From the NCBI GenBank assembly GCA_963737425.1, contig CAVTSX010000009.1, forward strand, positions 806,001-870,000: a DNA stretch of 64,000 nucleotides. The letters are read 5' to 3'. Position numbers and translations under genes: made by a program. Positions 38,286 through 47,365 of the stretch are shown here, piece by piece. Every line of letters starts with the position of its first letter. Position 1 is the stretch's first letter. The notes under the pieces are model-generated. The model was not told the DNA's origin. It worked only from the letters and a program-made list of their open reading frames with translations, and made no database searches. The stretch is from DASXRA01 sp963737425. Lineage in GTDB: Bacteria; Actinomycetota; Actinomycetes; Mycobacteriales; Jatrophihabitantaceae.

Positions 38286-40772
38286 TTATCTGTGAGTCGC
38301 GGGGGCGGTGGCGGTCAGCGCATAGGCGCGCGTGATCGTCTGGTCCAGGCTGTTGCCGGCGCTGTCGGTCAGCGTCACCTTGACCGACGCGTAGCCGCTG
38401 GTCGCCGACGGATCCGGCTGGTTCACCGACACGCGGAACTTGCCACCACCGAGCTTCGTGACGCTCGCCGCGGGGGCCCAGGTCGAACCGTCGTCGTAGG
38501 AGACCTGCACGGAGGCGTCGGTGACCGCCGGCGCGCCGGTCTCGTTGGCCTGGTGGTAGCCGGTCAAGGTGAACGTCTCGGTGCCGGGTGCAGTCACCTG
38601 GCCGCTCAGGTTCGCGCCGAAGTCGTAGCTCGCGAACACCAGCGGCACGTAGGAGCAGGCCTGGTTGGAGTCCGGCGCGCAGACCTCGAACGGCGGCACA
38701 GGGTCAGCCCGCGTCGGGCGGGACGAGCTGAACTTCCAGACGCTGTGCACGTGGGTCGCGAGCTGCGTCCAGGCAACGGGAATCGTGTGGTCCCAGTCGA
38801 TGGTGTAGTCAGCCTTCCCGGCCAGCATCGGGAACATCTGCCCGGATAGACCGGCCAGCTGGGTGAACGCGCCGTTGCGGTAGAACTTCAGCGAATCCGT
38901 GGCCTGGCCGAGCGTGTCCGTCAGCACGCCGGCGCCGAGGCCGGTCCAGTTCTCCGAGTGCGTCGGGTCGTCGTCTCCGGAGGCCACGACGTTGAACGCC
39001 ATGACGTCGCCCTGCCGGCACGCCGGGCAGACGAAAGACTCGGTCCGCTTCCTCCCGCCGGTGCTCCCGTAGGGGACCCCCATCGTCTGCCACTCCGGAA
39101 CCGGGACGGCCGGAGACGCACCCCACGTAGCGCTGTCGGTCTGACCCGGACGGAAGGTCCGGTACGGCCCCCAGGTGCCCGGTGGCGGCGTGGAGGTCGG
39201 GTTGATCTGCGAGGTCGGTACGGCAAGCTGCTGCCATACGGTGTCCGTCGACCCGCCGAAGTAGTCGTCGCGCTTCGTGGGCGCCGGGAAGTCGAACACG
39301 GCGGGGAACAGGCCGAGCGACAGCGTGGACCAGCTGTGGAACGGAACTGTCATCGCCAGGGCGTGGGCATCCGGGATGCTGGCGGCGTAGCTGTCGTGCA
39401 CCGTCGCCAGATCCTTGTCCGTCAGGGTGTGCGACAGATTGCTGGGCACACCGTCCTGGCTCGCGAAGTCGAGGCAGTAGGAGTACGGAATGTCGACACC
39501 GGTCAGCCCGGAGTCGATCGGCACGAGATCCCACGCGTCGGCGAAACCGAGCGTGCCGACCTTCGGCGCCGGTCTCGGCCGGGCGTACATGTGCGTCGGC
39601 GGCAGGATGCTACTGCTGATGCCCTGGCCGTACATAGACATGGCGCCCTGCACTCCGAACTGGTCGGCGGACGTCCGGGCGAACGTCATCGTCTGGATCG
39701 TGGGCGCGGCGGGCTTGGGCACAGAGACGGTGACCTCCGTCGCCTGCCGGCTGTCGAGGGTGACCTCGGTGTCGTGCGAGGCGTCGACGTCCGCCGAGAG
39801 GAAGGCCAGGTTCTCGGGGAAGTTGCCCGGGCCGACGTCGTAGATGAAGCCGTCGACGGCGTACTGCCCGGCGGGCACGCTGACCGCGATCGTGCCGCCG
39901 GTGTCCACGGCCGAGACGCTGTAGTACGTGGCCATGCTCTTGAGGTTCTGGATCGCGACGACCCCGACACTGGGCTTGCCATCGCGGTCGAGGGTGTTGA
40001 CCCGCAGGGAGTAGAGCTTCGTCCCGGGTGCGGCACTCGACGACATCGGGACGGCCGGCGCGGGCTTCAATGTCTCGGAACTGCCTTGCGCTGCTGGCAG
40101 ATCGCCGAGCGAGATCTTCTTGACCTGCGTGAGCGCGCTCGCGTGGTTCTTGAGCGCCTTGCCGAGCGCGGGCGCGCCGGCCGTGGCCACCGACCCGGCC
40201 GTGTTGCTACCGCTTGTCGGCGTCGTGATGCCCGGAACGGCAGAGTGCGTCGAGCCGCGCCACGACACCGAGACCGGCAGCGCCTTGAGGTTCGCGTAGC
40301 CGGCGCGCTGCAGGTAGGACACGTCGAACAAGCGCGGATCCAGCTGCTTGCCGACGTACGGCAGAGCCGCACCCGGTATGGAGTAGACGTCGCTACCGAC
40401 CTGGAACGTGTACGCGAACGGGTTGTCGCTCGGTTTCGTCGACACGGGCGTCACAACGGACCGGCCACCCGCGGCGGGCATGAGCCGGACCTGATCGCCG
40501 GTCAGGAGGGTCACCGGTTTGCGTTTGGCTTGTTCGAGCGCGGCTGCTGTCACAGCCGGCTGCCGGCCACCGGCAAGTGCGCCGGCCGGCCGGATCGCGG
40601 GTTTGGGTGTGCCTGCTCGGCGCGGCGAGTGATGCCCCCCGGGCAGGAGTGCGATCACCAGCCCCGCGGCGAGTACCGGCACCAACACCGCCAGCGCGTG
40701 CCGTCGGCGGACCGCTCTTCGCAGCGCGAGCGCGATCGTGCCGCTGAGCTTCCGTGCCATGTCGTTGCGCAT
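38286..40772 (-). CDS. Large secreted protein of unknown function with S8-peptidase-propeptide-like N-terminus
   Basis: An 828-aa protein with an N-terminal membrane/signal segment (RRHALAVLVPVLAAGLVIALLPGG). Residues 80-160 (KRKPVTLLTGDQVRLMP ... YSIPGAALPYVGKQLDPRLFDVSYL) resemble the VTLLTGDRV ... LDRRLFDVT domain that precedes the catalytic domain in many actinobacterial S8 subtilases, but no Asp/His/Ser catalytic motifs follow. Instead there is a carboxypeptidase-regulatory-like beta domain (about 255-350), a long unique region and a C-terminal beta-sandwich (TDASVQVSYDDGSTW ... VKVTLTDSAGN). It is 13 bp upstream of the S53/propeller gene, in the same operon. ATG 40772 has AAGGAGAGG. Function unknown; a binding or inhibitor role toward peptidases is a guess. 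Confidence 0.75.
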   Translation of the reverse strand: MRNDMARKLSGTIALALRRAVRRRHALAVLVPVLAAGLVIALLPGGHHSPRRAGTPKPAIRPAGALAGGRQPAVTAAALEQAKRKPVTLLTGDQVRLMPAAGGRSVVTPVSTKPSDNPFAYTFQVGSDVYSIPGAALPYVGKQLDPRLFDVSYLQRAGYANLKALPVSVSWRGSTHSAVPGITTPTSGSNTAGSVATAGAPALGKALKNHASALTQVKKISLGDLPAAQGSSETLKPAPAVPMSSSAAPGTKLYSLRVNTLDRDGKPSVGVVAIQNLKSMATYYSVSAVDTGGTIAVSVPAGQYAVDGFIYDVGPGNFPENLAFLSADVDASHDTEVTLDSRQATEVTVSVPKPAAPTIQTMTFARTSADQFGVQGAMSMYGQGISSSILPPTHMYARPRPAPKVGTLGFADAWDLVPIDSGLTGVDIPYSYCLDFASQDGVPSNLSHTLTDKDLATVHDSYAASIPDAHALAMTVPFHSWSTLSLGLFPAVFDFPAPTKRDDYFGGSTDTVWQQLAVPTSQINPTSTPPPGTWGPYRTFRPGQTDSATWGASPAVPVPEWQTMGVPYGSTGGRKRTESFVCPACRQGDVMAFNVVASGDDDPTHSENWTGLGAGVLTDTLGQATDSLKFYRNGAFTQLAGLSGQMFPMLAGKADYTIDWDHTIPVAWTQLATHVHSVWKFSSSRPTRADPVPPFEVCAPDSNQACSYVPLVFASYDFGANLSGQVTAPGTETFTLTGYHQANETGAPAVTDASVQVSYDDGSTWAPAASVTKLGGGKFRVSVNQPDPSATSGYASVKVTLTDSAGNSLDQTITRAYALTATAPATHR

Positions 40773-41092
40773 AGAGCCTCTCCTTCGCCGCAGCCAGGAC
40801 CGCGAGGCGCCCGCGGGTCGGAATGCACGTTCGCCTCTGTGATCGGCCCGGACTAGACCGGGACGTAGCCGGATGGGGGTGGCCGGCGTTCCTCGTCGGA
40901 CGGACCGCTCGCCGCGCGATCGCTCGGCGCTGCCGGATCGTCCGGCTGACGGCGATCCTCGGATACGACGTTGCCTGCGCGTGCCGAGGTTTCGTCGCTG
41001 GCTGGATCACCGGGCAGTTCGTCCACGACCGTCAGCGAACGCGAGTCGGCAAGGGTTGCACAGAGGGTGCCCACCCTTGATTAATTCGACGG
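40773..41092. other. Intergenic region between the LAL regulator and the secreted-protein operon
   Basis: 320 bp on the reverse-strand side of both neighbours. One reverse-strand frame (40853-41074, 73 codons, acidic, Pro-rich) is possible but shows no family features and starts at a poorly supported GTG, so it is not called. The promoter of the operon at 35.8-40.8 kb should be near 40790-40850; no clear boxes were found. Confidence 0.5.
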
Positions 41093-43993
41093 TCAGCGCA
41101 GCTGGTCGGCCAATTCAGCGCGGGAGCTGACCCCGAGCTTTCGGGTCGCGGAGCTGAGGTGACCCTCGACGGTCTTCACCGACAGGTGCAGGGTCCGGGC
41201 GATCTCGCGGTTGTTCAGCCCGTCTGACGCCAACCGGGCGACCTCCGCCTCGCGCGGTGAGAGCTCGTTGCCGTACGACCGGCGCCCGCGTCGGTGCGCC
41301 GGGATCAGCCCGTGGCGGCGAAGCGTCTGCTGGACGAGGGCGGCGTCCCAGCCGGCGCCCAACTTCTCGAACGCGGCCAGCGCGTCCTGCAAGAGCGCAC
41401 GCGCCCGCTCGATGTCGAGGGCCAGCAGGCAACGCCCGGCTCGCGCCCGCGCGTTGGCCGCGAGATACGGACGCGGCAGGGCCAGCCAGGACTGTTCGGC
41501 CTCGCCGAACAGCTGCACTGCCTGCTCGGTCTGCGCCTGCGATTCGGCGAACAGGCCCCGGCAGGTGATAACCGCTGCGGCTGCGGCGGGAGCGTCCTTG
41601 CCGCGCACCTGCTCGGCGAGCCGGGTGATCAGCCGCGTGGCCTCGTCGTGCCGGCCGGCAGCGAGCGATGCCTCGACGCCGACGGCGACCAGGTCGCCCG
41701 CGCACAACCAGAGCTGGTTCTCATCGACGGCGCGCAGCGCCGGCTCGATCGCGTCGACCGCCGCGCGAGGATCGCCCTCGGCCAAGCGCGCCTGGCCGAG
41801 GGCGGCAGCGATCCACGTCAGTACCCGGATGTCGCCCTCGAGCTTCGCGCTCAGCGGGCTCAACAGGGCAAGCGCCGGTTGGGTGTGGCCCTGGGCCAGC
41901 AGCAACAGTCCGAGGAACGCCTCGCAGACCTGCAGCGCCGCGGGCCAGTCCTCGACGGCCTGCACCGCGTTGCGCAGGCGCTGCTCGAGCCCGGCCCACC
42001 GTCCGGTGAGCCAGTCGAGCTGCATGCTGGTCATCTCAGGGTTCATCGAGAACGACGGCGAGTGCTCGCTGGCCAGGCGAAGAGCCCGGCGGTTGAAGTC
42101 CTCGGCGGGCTGGTAGTGCCCCATGTGCAGCAGCGCGTCGGCGACGTTGTCGTAACCGCGTATGGCCTGCTCGATCTCGCCCGGCTCGTCACCTGGGTCC
42201 GGGATGGTCTCGATCGCCGGCCAGCACGCCGGGTCGCCGGCACGCACCAGCAGCACCGCCCGGCTGGCGGCGATCTCCATCGTCATGGCCTGGTCGCTCG
42301 ACTGCGCGGCAAGCCGCATCGCACCGTCGAACCAGCGCAGCCGCTGCTCGCTCGAGTCGGCGCCGGAGGACGTGACGGTGAACATGACGGCGAGCCAGGC
42401 CATGGCTCGCGCGGACGTCGGCTCGTCCAGCTCGGCGAGTGCGCGCATCACGTGTTCGTGCGCGGCCTGCGGATCGCCCGTGTCGTAGAGCAGGCGTCCG
42501 AGCAGAAACCGCAGCCGCGCGCGCAGCCGGCCAGGGATCGCCTCGTCGTCGAGCAACGGCGGCAGGATCGCGATCGAGTCCTCGTAGGCGCGGCACCGAG
42601 CAGCGTGCCGGGCGAGTTTGATCGCCAGCCAGCCGCGCGTGACCGGCGCGATGTCGCGGATGGACACCGCTTCGCGCAGCAGCGCGTACGCAGCCGCATG
42701 GTCGTTCAGCGAAACGGCCCGATCGGCCGCCGCCTCGGCGTATCGAACCCACTTCGCTGTCTCGCCGGCTGCGCGGTAATGGCGCGCGAGGCGGGCAAGG
42801 GGCCGCTCACGGCGGGCCTCGAGCGCGCGGGCAGCGCGCAGGTGCAGACGGCGTCGCACCGGGGCGGGCACCCCTTCCTCGACGGCCTGCTGGGCCAGGG
42901 CGTGCCGGAAGCCGTAGCGGCCGTCGCCGACCTCGAACAGCAGCGCCGACGCGAGCGACTCGGCCAGCGCGTCGCCGCAGGCGAGTTCGGACAGCTCCGT
43001 GACGCGCGAGAGCAGCCGCTCATCGGCGGGCAGGGTGAGCACGGCGGCGGCCTGGACGAGTGAGCGCGCCGGTGCGTCGAGGCGGGCGAGGCGCTCGTTG
43101 ATGGCGTCGCGAAGTCTCGGCGGGACGGTGAGAGCGTCGAGTTGCTGACGCACCCACACCCCCTGTTGGCACACCAGATCCCGACGCTGCCGCAGCAGCA
43201 GCAGTACCTCTTCGACGGCCAGTGGCAGGCCGGCCGTCCGCTCGTACAGGTATTCCGCGAACGCCGTCGAGATCTCTGTTGTGTCGAGGATCGTGGCGAC
43301 GAGTTCGCGCACCTCTTGCGGGTTGAGTGGCGGCAACGCGATGCGGGCGGTGACGGACTGCGCCGGCAGTTGAGCGTCCAGCCGGAGCAGCGGCGAGCCG
43401 TCGGCGACGTCTTCGCGCCGGTAGGTACCGACCACGGTCAGCTCGGGCGGCGGCTGGAGCACCAGGATGCGCAGGAACTCGAGCGTCGCCTGATCGGCCC
43501 AGTGCAGATCCTCGACGAGGAGCATGCTCGGGCCGAATGCGGTGAGCATTTCCAGCAGCCCGCGAAAGAGCCGGTGACGTTCCGCGCCGGCATCTCCGAG
43601 CGGTGCCGGCGCTTCCGGCAGGCGGTCGGCCAGCTCGGGTAGCAGCGGCCGAAGCGCCCCGGTGACCGCCGGCAGCCGGCCGGGCAGCCGCGCGCCGCGC
43701 AGTGCATCGACCAGCGGTCCGAGCGGGAATGGCTCGCTCAGCTCGTGGCAGCGCCCCAGGAAGGCGCGCCCACCGGAAAGCTCGTGCCGGCGCAGCAGTT
43801 CGGCCACCAGCCTCGTCTTGCCGACCCCGGGCTCACCTTCGACCAGCACCAGCGCGGGCGCCTGCGCGCTCACCTCGAGCAGCCGCGACAGCTCCGGGCC
43901 GCGCCCGACGAACACCGGCGAGGACGCCCGGCCCAGCTGCGGCAAGTCCGGTCGCGCCACCGGCGGCCGCGTCGCCGGATCGTCGACGGTCAT
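41093..43993 (-). CDS. LAL-type (large ATP-binding LuxR) transcriptional regulator
   Basis: A 966-aa regulator. The N-terminal AAA/STAND ATPase has Walker A GEPGVGKT (residues 53-60) and Walker B LLVEDLHWAD, followed by winged-helix and TPR-like helical repeats through the middle (Ala/Leu-rich, about 350-880). The C-terminal LuxR helix-turn-helix is clear: LSPREAEVARLASDGLNNREIARTLHLSVKTVEGHL (in parts). LAL proteins in actinobacteria activate sugar-use or secondary-metabolite genes after binding a ligand. It is divergent from the sulfatase gene with 193 bp between starts, so it may control the carbohydrate genes that follow, but it could also act on the secreted-peptidase operon. Confidence 0.92.
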   Translation of the reverse strand: MTVDDPATRPPVARPDLPQLGRASSPVFVGRGPELSRLLEVSAQAPALVLVEGEPGVGKTRLVAELLRRHELSGGRAFLGRCHELSEPFPLGPLVDALRGARLPGRLPAVTGALRPLLPELADRLPEAPAPLGDAGAERHRLFRGLLEMLTAFGPSMLLVEDLHWADQATLEFLRILVLQPPPELTVVGTYRREDVADGSPLLRLDAQLPAQSVTARIALPPLNPQEVRELVATILDTTEISTAFAEYLYERTAGLPLAVEEVLLLLRQRRDLVCQQGVWVRQQLDALTVPPRLRDAINERLARLDAPARSLVQAAAVLTLPADERLLSRVTELSELACGDALAESLASALLFEVGDGRYGFRHALAQQAVEEGVPAPVRRRLHLRAARALEARRERPLARLARHYRAAGETAKWVRYAEAAADRAVSLNDHAAAYALLREAVSIRDIAPVTRGWLAIKLARHAARCRAYEDSIAILPPLLDDEAIPGRLRARLRFLLGRLLYDTGDPQAAHEHVMRALAELDEPTSARAMAWLAVMFTVTSSGADSSEQRLRWFDGAMRLAAQSSDQAMTMEIAASRAVLLVRAGDPACWPAIETIPDPGDEPGEIEQAIRGYDNVADALLHMGHYQPAEDFNRRALRLASEHSPSFSMNPEMTSMQLDWLTGRWAGLEQRLRNAVQAVEDWPAALQVCEAFLGLLLLAQGHTQPALALLSPLSAKLEGDIRVLTWIAAALGQARLAEGDPRAAVDAIEPALRAVDENQLWLCAGDLVAVGVEASLAAGRHDEATRLITRLAEQVRGKDAPAAAAAVITCRGLFAESQAQTEQAVQLFGEAEQSWLALPRPYLAANARARAGRCLLALDIERARALLQDALAAFEKLGAGWDAALVQQTLRRHGLIPAHRRGRRSYGNELSPREAEVARLASDGLNNREIARTLHLSVKTVEGHLSSATRKLGVSSRAELADQLR

Positions 43994-44186
43994 CTAGGGC
44001 CTGCGCAGGCGTGCCACGGCGATTCGTCGGTCATGCCCGAACCTTCCCGCCGTTTCCGCTGCTAGGCAATACGCCATGAGTGTGCCCTTCACCCCGGTCT
44101 ACGGTGCTCGGGACCGGGACCGGTTGATGCCATTGGCCGGGTACTGCACTGCGGGACCGCCGGAGATCCGAGAAGGGACGCGCATC

Positions 44187-45644
44187 GTGAAAGACCAACC
44201 CAATGTCGTGTTCATCTGCGCCGATCAATGGCGTGGCGACTGCCTGTCGATCGACGGCCACCCGGTGCTCCGCACGCCGCATCTGGATCAGCTCGCAGCG
44301 CGCGGCGCGCGCTTCACCCGTGCGTACTCGGCTGCTCCGACCTGCATACCTGCCCGCACCGCGTTGATGACGGGCCTGTCGCAGCGAACACACCGGCGGG
44401 TCGGCTATCAGGACGGCGTCGAGTTCGACGTCGCCACGACGCTGGCGGGCGAATTCCGCCGCGGCGGCTACCAGACGCAGGCGATCGGCAAAATGCACGT
44501 CTACCCCGAACGCAGCCGGATCGGTTTCGACGACGTCATCCTGCACGACGGCTACCTGCACCACAGCCGCCAACGTGTACGCGAGTACGCGCACATCGAC
44601 GACTATCTGCCCTGGCTGCACGAGCGTGACGCGTGCAGCGACTACGCCGACAGTGGCCTGGACTGCAACTCGATCGTGGCGCGCCCGTGGCACAAGCCCG
44701 AGGCGCTGCATCCGACGAACTGGCTGGCGTCGCAAGCCGTCAACTGGCTCTACCGGCGCGATCCCACCCAGCCGTTCCTGCTGTACCTGTCGTTTGTCAG
44801 CCCGCATTCGCCGCTGCACCCGCCGGCCTGGGCGTTCGAGCAGTACCTGGACGCGCCGCCCTACGAACCGGTGGTCGGCGACTGGTGGAGTGACTATGCA
44901 CAGTTCCGCGACGATCATCGCCTCGATTCGCCGGTCGCCTGCCTCGAGCCGGCGACGCTGCACCGCGCCCGCGCCGGCTACTTCGGCAACATCGCGCACG
45001 TCGACCTGCAGATCCACCGGTTTCTGACGGCACTGGCGGAGTTCGGCCTCGCCGACGACACGATCGTCGCGTTCACCGCCGACCACGGCGACATGCTCGG
45101 TGAGCATCACCTGTTCCGCAAGGGCGTGCCTTACGAGGGATCGGCGCGCATACCGTTGCTGCTGACCGGCCCGGCGTACACCGGCATTCGTCCCGGCATC
45201 GCGCTTGACCACGTCGTCGAACTGCGTGACGTCATGCCGACGCTGCTGGACTGCGCCGGGCTGCCGATACCCGACTCCGTCGAGGGTCGCAGCGTGTTGC
45301 CGCTCGCACGCGGGACCCAGCCCGAGGGCTGGCGACCGTACCTGCACGGCGAGCACACCTGGCTCGGGCAGTCGCTTCAGTGGCTGACCGACGGCCGCGA
45401 GAAGTACTGCTGGTTGTCAGGTGCTGGACAGGAGCAACTATTTGACCTTGTCCTGGATCCTTCGGAGACGCGCAACCTTACCGGCAATGTCGACGATGCC
45501 GCGCGGTTGGCGCGCTGGCGCGCGATCCTGATCGAGGAATTGCGAGATCGCGAGGAGGGATTCGTCGACGGCGAACGCCTCGTGCCGGGACGCCGGCCGC
45601 GCACGATGCTGCGGGCGGCTCAGGACGCGTCGAGCCGGCGGTAG
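44187..45644 (+). CDS. Sulfatase (formylglycine type)
   Basis: A 485-aa type I sulfatase that hydrolyses sulfate esters. The N-terminus PNVVFICADQWRGD holds the first metal-binding Asp residues; the activation motif is CIPAR (Cys53-x-Pro-Ala-Arg), where Cys becomes formylglycine; later FTADHGDMLGEHHLFRKG supplies further metal ligands. No signal peptide is seen when starting at GTG 44187 (GAAGGGA upstream), so it is probably cytosolic; an in-frame ATG at 44076 would add a 37-residue extension without signal character. The 3' end overlaps the convergent GH20 gene by 25 bp. With GH20 and the importer nearby, removal of sulfate from imported aminosugar glycans is likely (inference). Confidence 0.93.
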   Translation: MKDQPNVVFICADQWRGDCLSIDGHPVLRTPHLDQLAARGARFTRAYSAAPTCIPARTALMTGLSQRTHRRVGYQDGVEFDVATTLAGEFRRGGYQTQAIGKMHVYPERSRIGFDDVILHDGYLHHSRQRVREYAHIDDYLPWLHERDACSDYADSGLDCNSIVARPWHKPEALHPTNWLASQAVNWLYRRDPTQPFLLYLSFVSPHSPLHPPAWAFEQYLDAPPYEPVVGDWWSDYAQFRDDHRLDSPVACLEPATLHRARAGYFGNIAHVDLQIHRFLTALAEFGLADDTIVAFTADHGDMLGEHHLFRKGVPYEGSARIPLLLTGPAYTGIRPGIALDHVVELRDVMPTLLDCAGLPIPDSVEGRSVLPLARGTQPEGWRPYLHGEHTWLGQSLQWLTDGREKYCWLSGAGQEQLFDLVLDPSETRNLTGNVDDAARLARWRAILIEELRDREEGFVDGERLVPGRRPRTMLRAAQDASSRR

Positions 45645-47164
45645 TTGACGCCGGCATGGTGCAGGCGCTCGAGATGCGTCTCGAGCCGGCGCCGGAATGC
45701 CGGGTAGTCGCCGCTCCCGCTCCCACTCCCGCCGCTCTGACTCCAGGCGACCTCGGCGAAGGCGCACGCTCGCGGGAAGGCCATGTACTCGATCGCCGGC
45801 GCGCCGTCGATGTACTCGCACCAGATCTGGAGCTGCGCGCCGAGCACTCGCGCGGCATCGTGCTCGTCCAACTCGGGCGGAACGGGGGTGAACTCGTAGG
45901 CCTGCCGGAGCGTCAGCAACTCGCCGATGGCAAGCGGCTCGCGCGCGGTGTCGGCCGACTGGTAGTAGTCGAAGTACGTGCTGTGCCGCGGAGTCATGAT
46001 CACGTCGTGTCCGAGCCGGGCGGCGCGTACGCCCCGGTCGACGCTCTGCCACGCCATCACGGTGGCGTCTTCGGGCGGGCCGGCGTCGATCAGTTCGTCC
46101 CATCCGATCACCTTGCGTTGCCGTTTCTGCAGGAACGCCGACAGCTGCCCGACGAACCAGCCGGTCAGCGCGTTCGCACCGGGCAGCCCCAGCTCGCGAA
46201 TGCGGGCCTGCGCCGCCGGACTCGCCTGCCATTCCGTGACCGGGCATTCGTCCCCGCCGAGGTGCACGTACTCGCCCGGGAACACGTCGACGACCTCGTC
46301 GAGGACGTCCTCGAAGAAGCGCACCGTGCTCTCGTCGACGTTGAGGACGTGCTCGCTGATGCCCCAACCGGTGGCAACCGGCAGCGGGCGGCCGAGATTG
46401 CCCAGCTGCGGATACGCGGCGATGGCGGCCTGGGCATGGCCGGGAACGTCGATCTCGGGGACGACGGTGATGCCGAGCGCCGCGGCATGGTTGACGACGC
46501 GGCGCAGGTCGGCCTTGGTGTAGAAGCCGGCGTGCGGGATGCCGTCGGTCGGCGCCCCGTCGCCGTTGCGGCCGATGACCGTGCCTGAGCGCCGTGATCC
46601 GATCTCGTGCAGGCGGGGATGTTGCTCGATCTCGACCCGCCATCCCGCGTCTTCGGTGAGGTGCAGATGCAGGACGTTCAGCTTGTGCAACGCGATCTGG
46701 TCGACGAAGCGCAGCAGGTCTTCCGTCGGCAGGAACCGGCGCCCGACGTCGAGCATGGCGCCACGCCAGCGCAGGCGGGGCTGGTCGGCGATGCGCACGC
46801 ACGGCACCGGCACAGCGCCTGCGTACCCGTTGCGCCATGTGTGGGCCTGCGGCAGCTGCCGCAGGGTCTGGACGGCGTGGATCGCTGCGACGTCGGTGGC
46901 CGCCCAAACGGTGACGCCGGCCGGGTTGACGAGTAGCTCGTAGCCCTCGTCCGGCAATGGTCTCGCCGATCGGCGCAACGCGATCTTGCCGCGCTCGGCG
47001 AGCCGCGCGTCCGCGCCCCATCCGGCAAGGGTCGACATCAACAACTCACCGGCCGCGGAGAAGCCCGGTTCGACCTCGACGGTTCCGGCCGCTGCCAGAT
47101 CGAACGAGCCGGGCAGCCGCTCGACGCTCGCCGGCCTCGGGATGATCTTCACGTCTGCGGCCAC
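45620..47164 (-). CDS. Beta-N-acetylhexosaminidase, GH20
   Basis: It releases terminal N-acetylglucosamine or N-acetylgalactosamine residues by substrate-assisted catalysis. At 514 aa it has an N-terminal GH20b-like domain (1-130) and a (beta/alpha)8 catalytic domain from RLRWRGAMLDVGRRF. The catalytic Asp305-Glu306 pair is in HLGGDECP, with PEIDVPGHAQAA and KVIGWDEL further along. No signal peptide is present, so it should act on oligosaccharides brought in by the ABC importer that is divergently transcribed from the same intergenic region. Its stop lies inside the sulfatase 3' end (25-bp overlap of convergent genes). Confidence 0.94.
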   Translation of the reverse strand: MAADVKIIPRPASVERLPGSFDLAAAGTVEVEPGFSAAGELLMSTLAGWGADARLAERGKIALRRSARPLPDEGYELLVNPAGVTVWAATDVAAIHAVQTLRQLPQAHTWRNGYAGAVPVPCVRIADQPRLRWRGAMLDVGRRFLPTEDLLRFVDQIALHKLNVLHLHLTEDAGWRVEIEQHPRLHEIGSRRSGTVIGRNGDGAPTDGIPHAGFYTKADLRRVVNHAAALGITVVPEIDVPGHAQAAIAAYPQLGNLGRPLPVATGWGISEHVLNVDESTVRFFEDVLDEVVDVFPGEYVHLGGDECPVTEWQASPAAQARIRELGLPGANALTGWFVGQLSAFLQKRQRKVIGWDELIDAGPPEDATVMAWQSVDRGVRAARLGHDVIMTPRHSTYFDYYQSADTAREPLAIGELLTLRQAYEFTPVPPELDEHDAARVLGAQLQIWCEYIDGAPAIEYMAFPRACAFAEVAWSQSGGSGSGSGDYPAFRRRLETHLERLHHAGVNYRRLDAS

Positions 47165-47272
47165 AACTGCCCGACTCTCCTTGCTCGAGTTTGCGCCGAG
47201 CGATCAGCGAGATCGGCCCTACCAGCGCCAGAGAATGCAGATATATCACGCCAGAGCGTCGAACAACACCTG

Positions 47273-47301
47273 TTGACTACTGATTGAACGAATCCTAATG
47301 T
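47273..47301 (+). promoter_or_regulatory. Predicted sigma-70 promoter of the ABC importer operon
   Basis: TTGACT (47273-47278), a 17-bp spacer, then TAATGT (47296-47301), about 65 bp before the start of the solute-binding protein. The spacing is ideal, and the region is AT-richer than its surroundings. Confidence 0.65.
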
Positions 47302-47305
47302 GCGC

Positions 47306-47327
47306 ATGATCAATCACACGTGATCAT
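47306..47327. promoter_or_regulatory. Palindromic operator just downstream of the promoter
   Basis: ATGATCA (47306-47312), 8-bp spacer, TGATCAT (47321-47327). It starts 5 bp after the -10 box and would cover the transcription start, as for a repressor of LacI, ROK or GntR type. The DasR consensus is not matched. Confidence 0.6.
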
Positions 47328-47365
47328 CAGGCGCCAGGCCTCGTTACCCACAAAGGAGTGGCCAC

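Noticed and set aside
38958..40856. 632-codon forward frame opposite the 828-aa secreted protein
   Set aside because: Arg/Gly/His/Val composition typical of antisense frames; the reverse-strand protein has a signal segment, a ribosome-binding site and operon context.
40853..41074. 73-codon acidic frame between the LAL regulator and the secreted-protein operon
   Set aside because: No family resemblance, weak GTG start and no clear ribosome-binding site; left as part of the intergenic region.
47306..47327. DasR (aminosugar GntR) binding site in the importer promoter
   Set aside because: The palindrome ATGATCA-N8-TGATCAT does not match the DasR consensus (ACTGGTCTAGACCACT type); kept only as an operator of unknown regulator.
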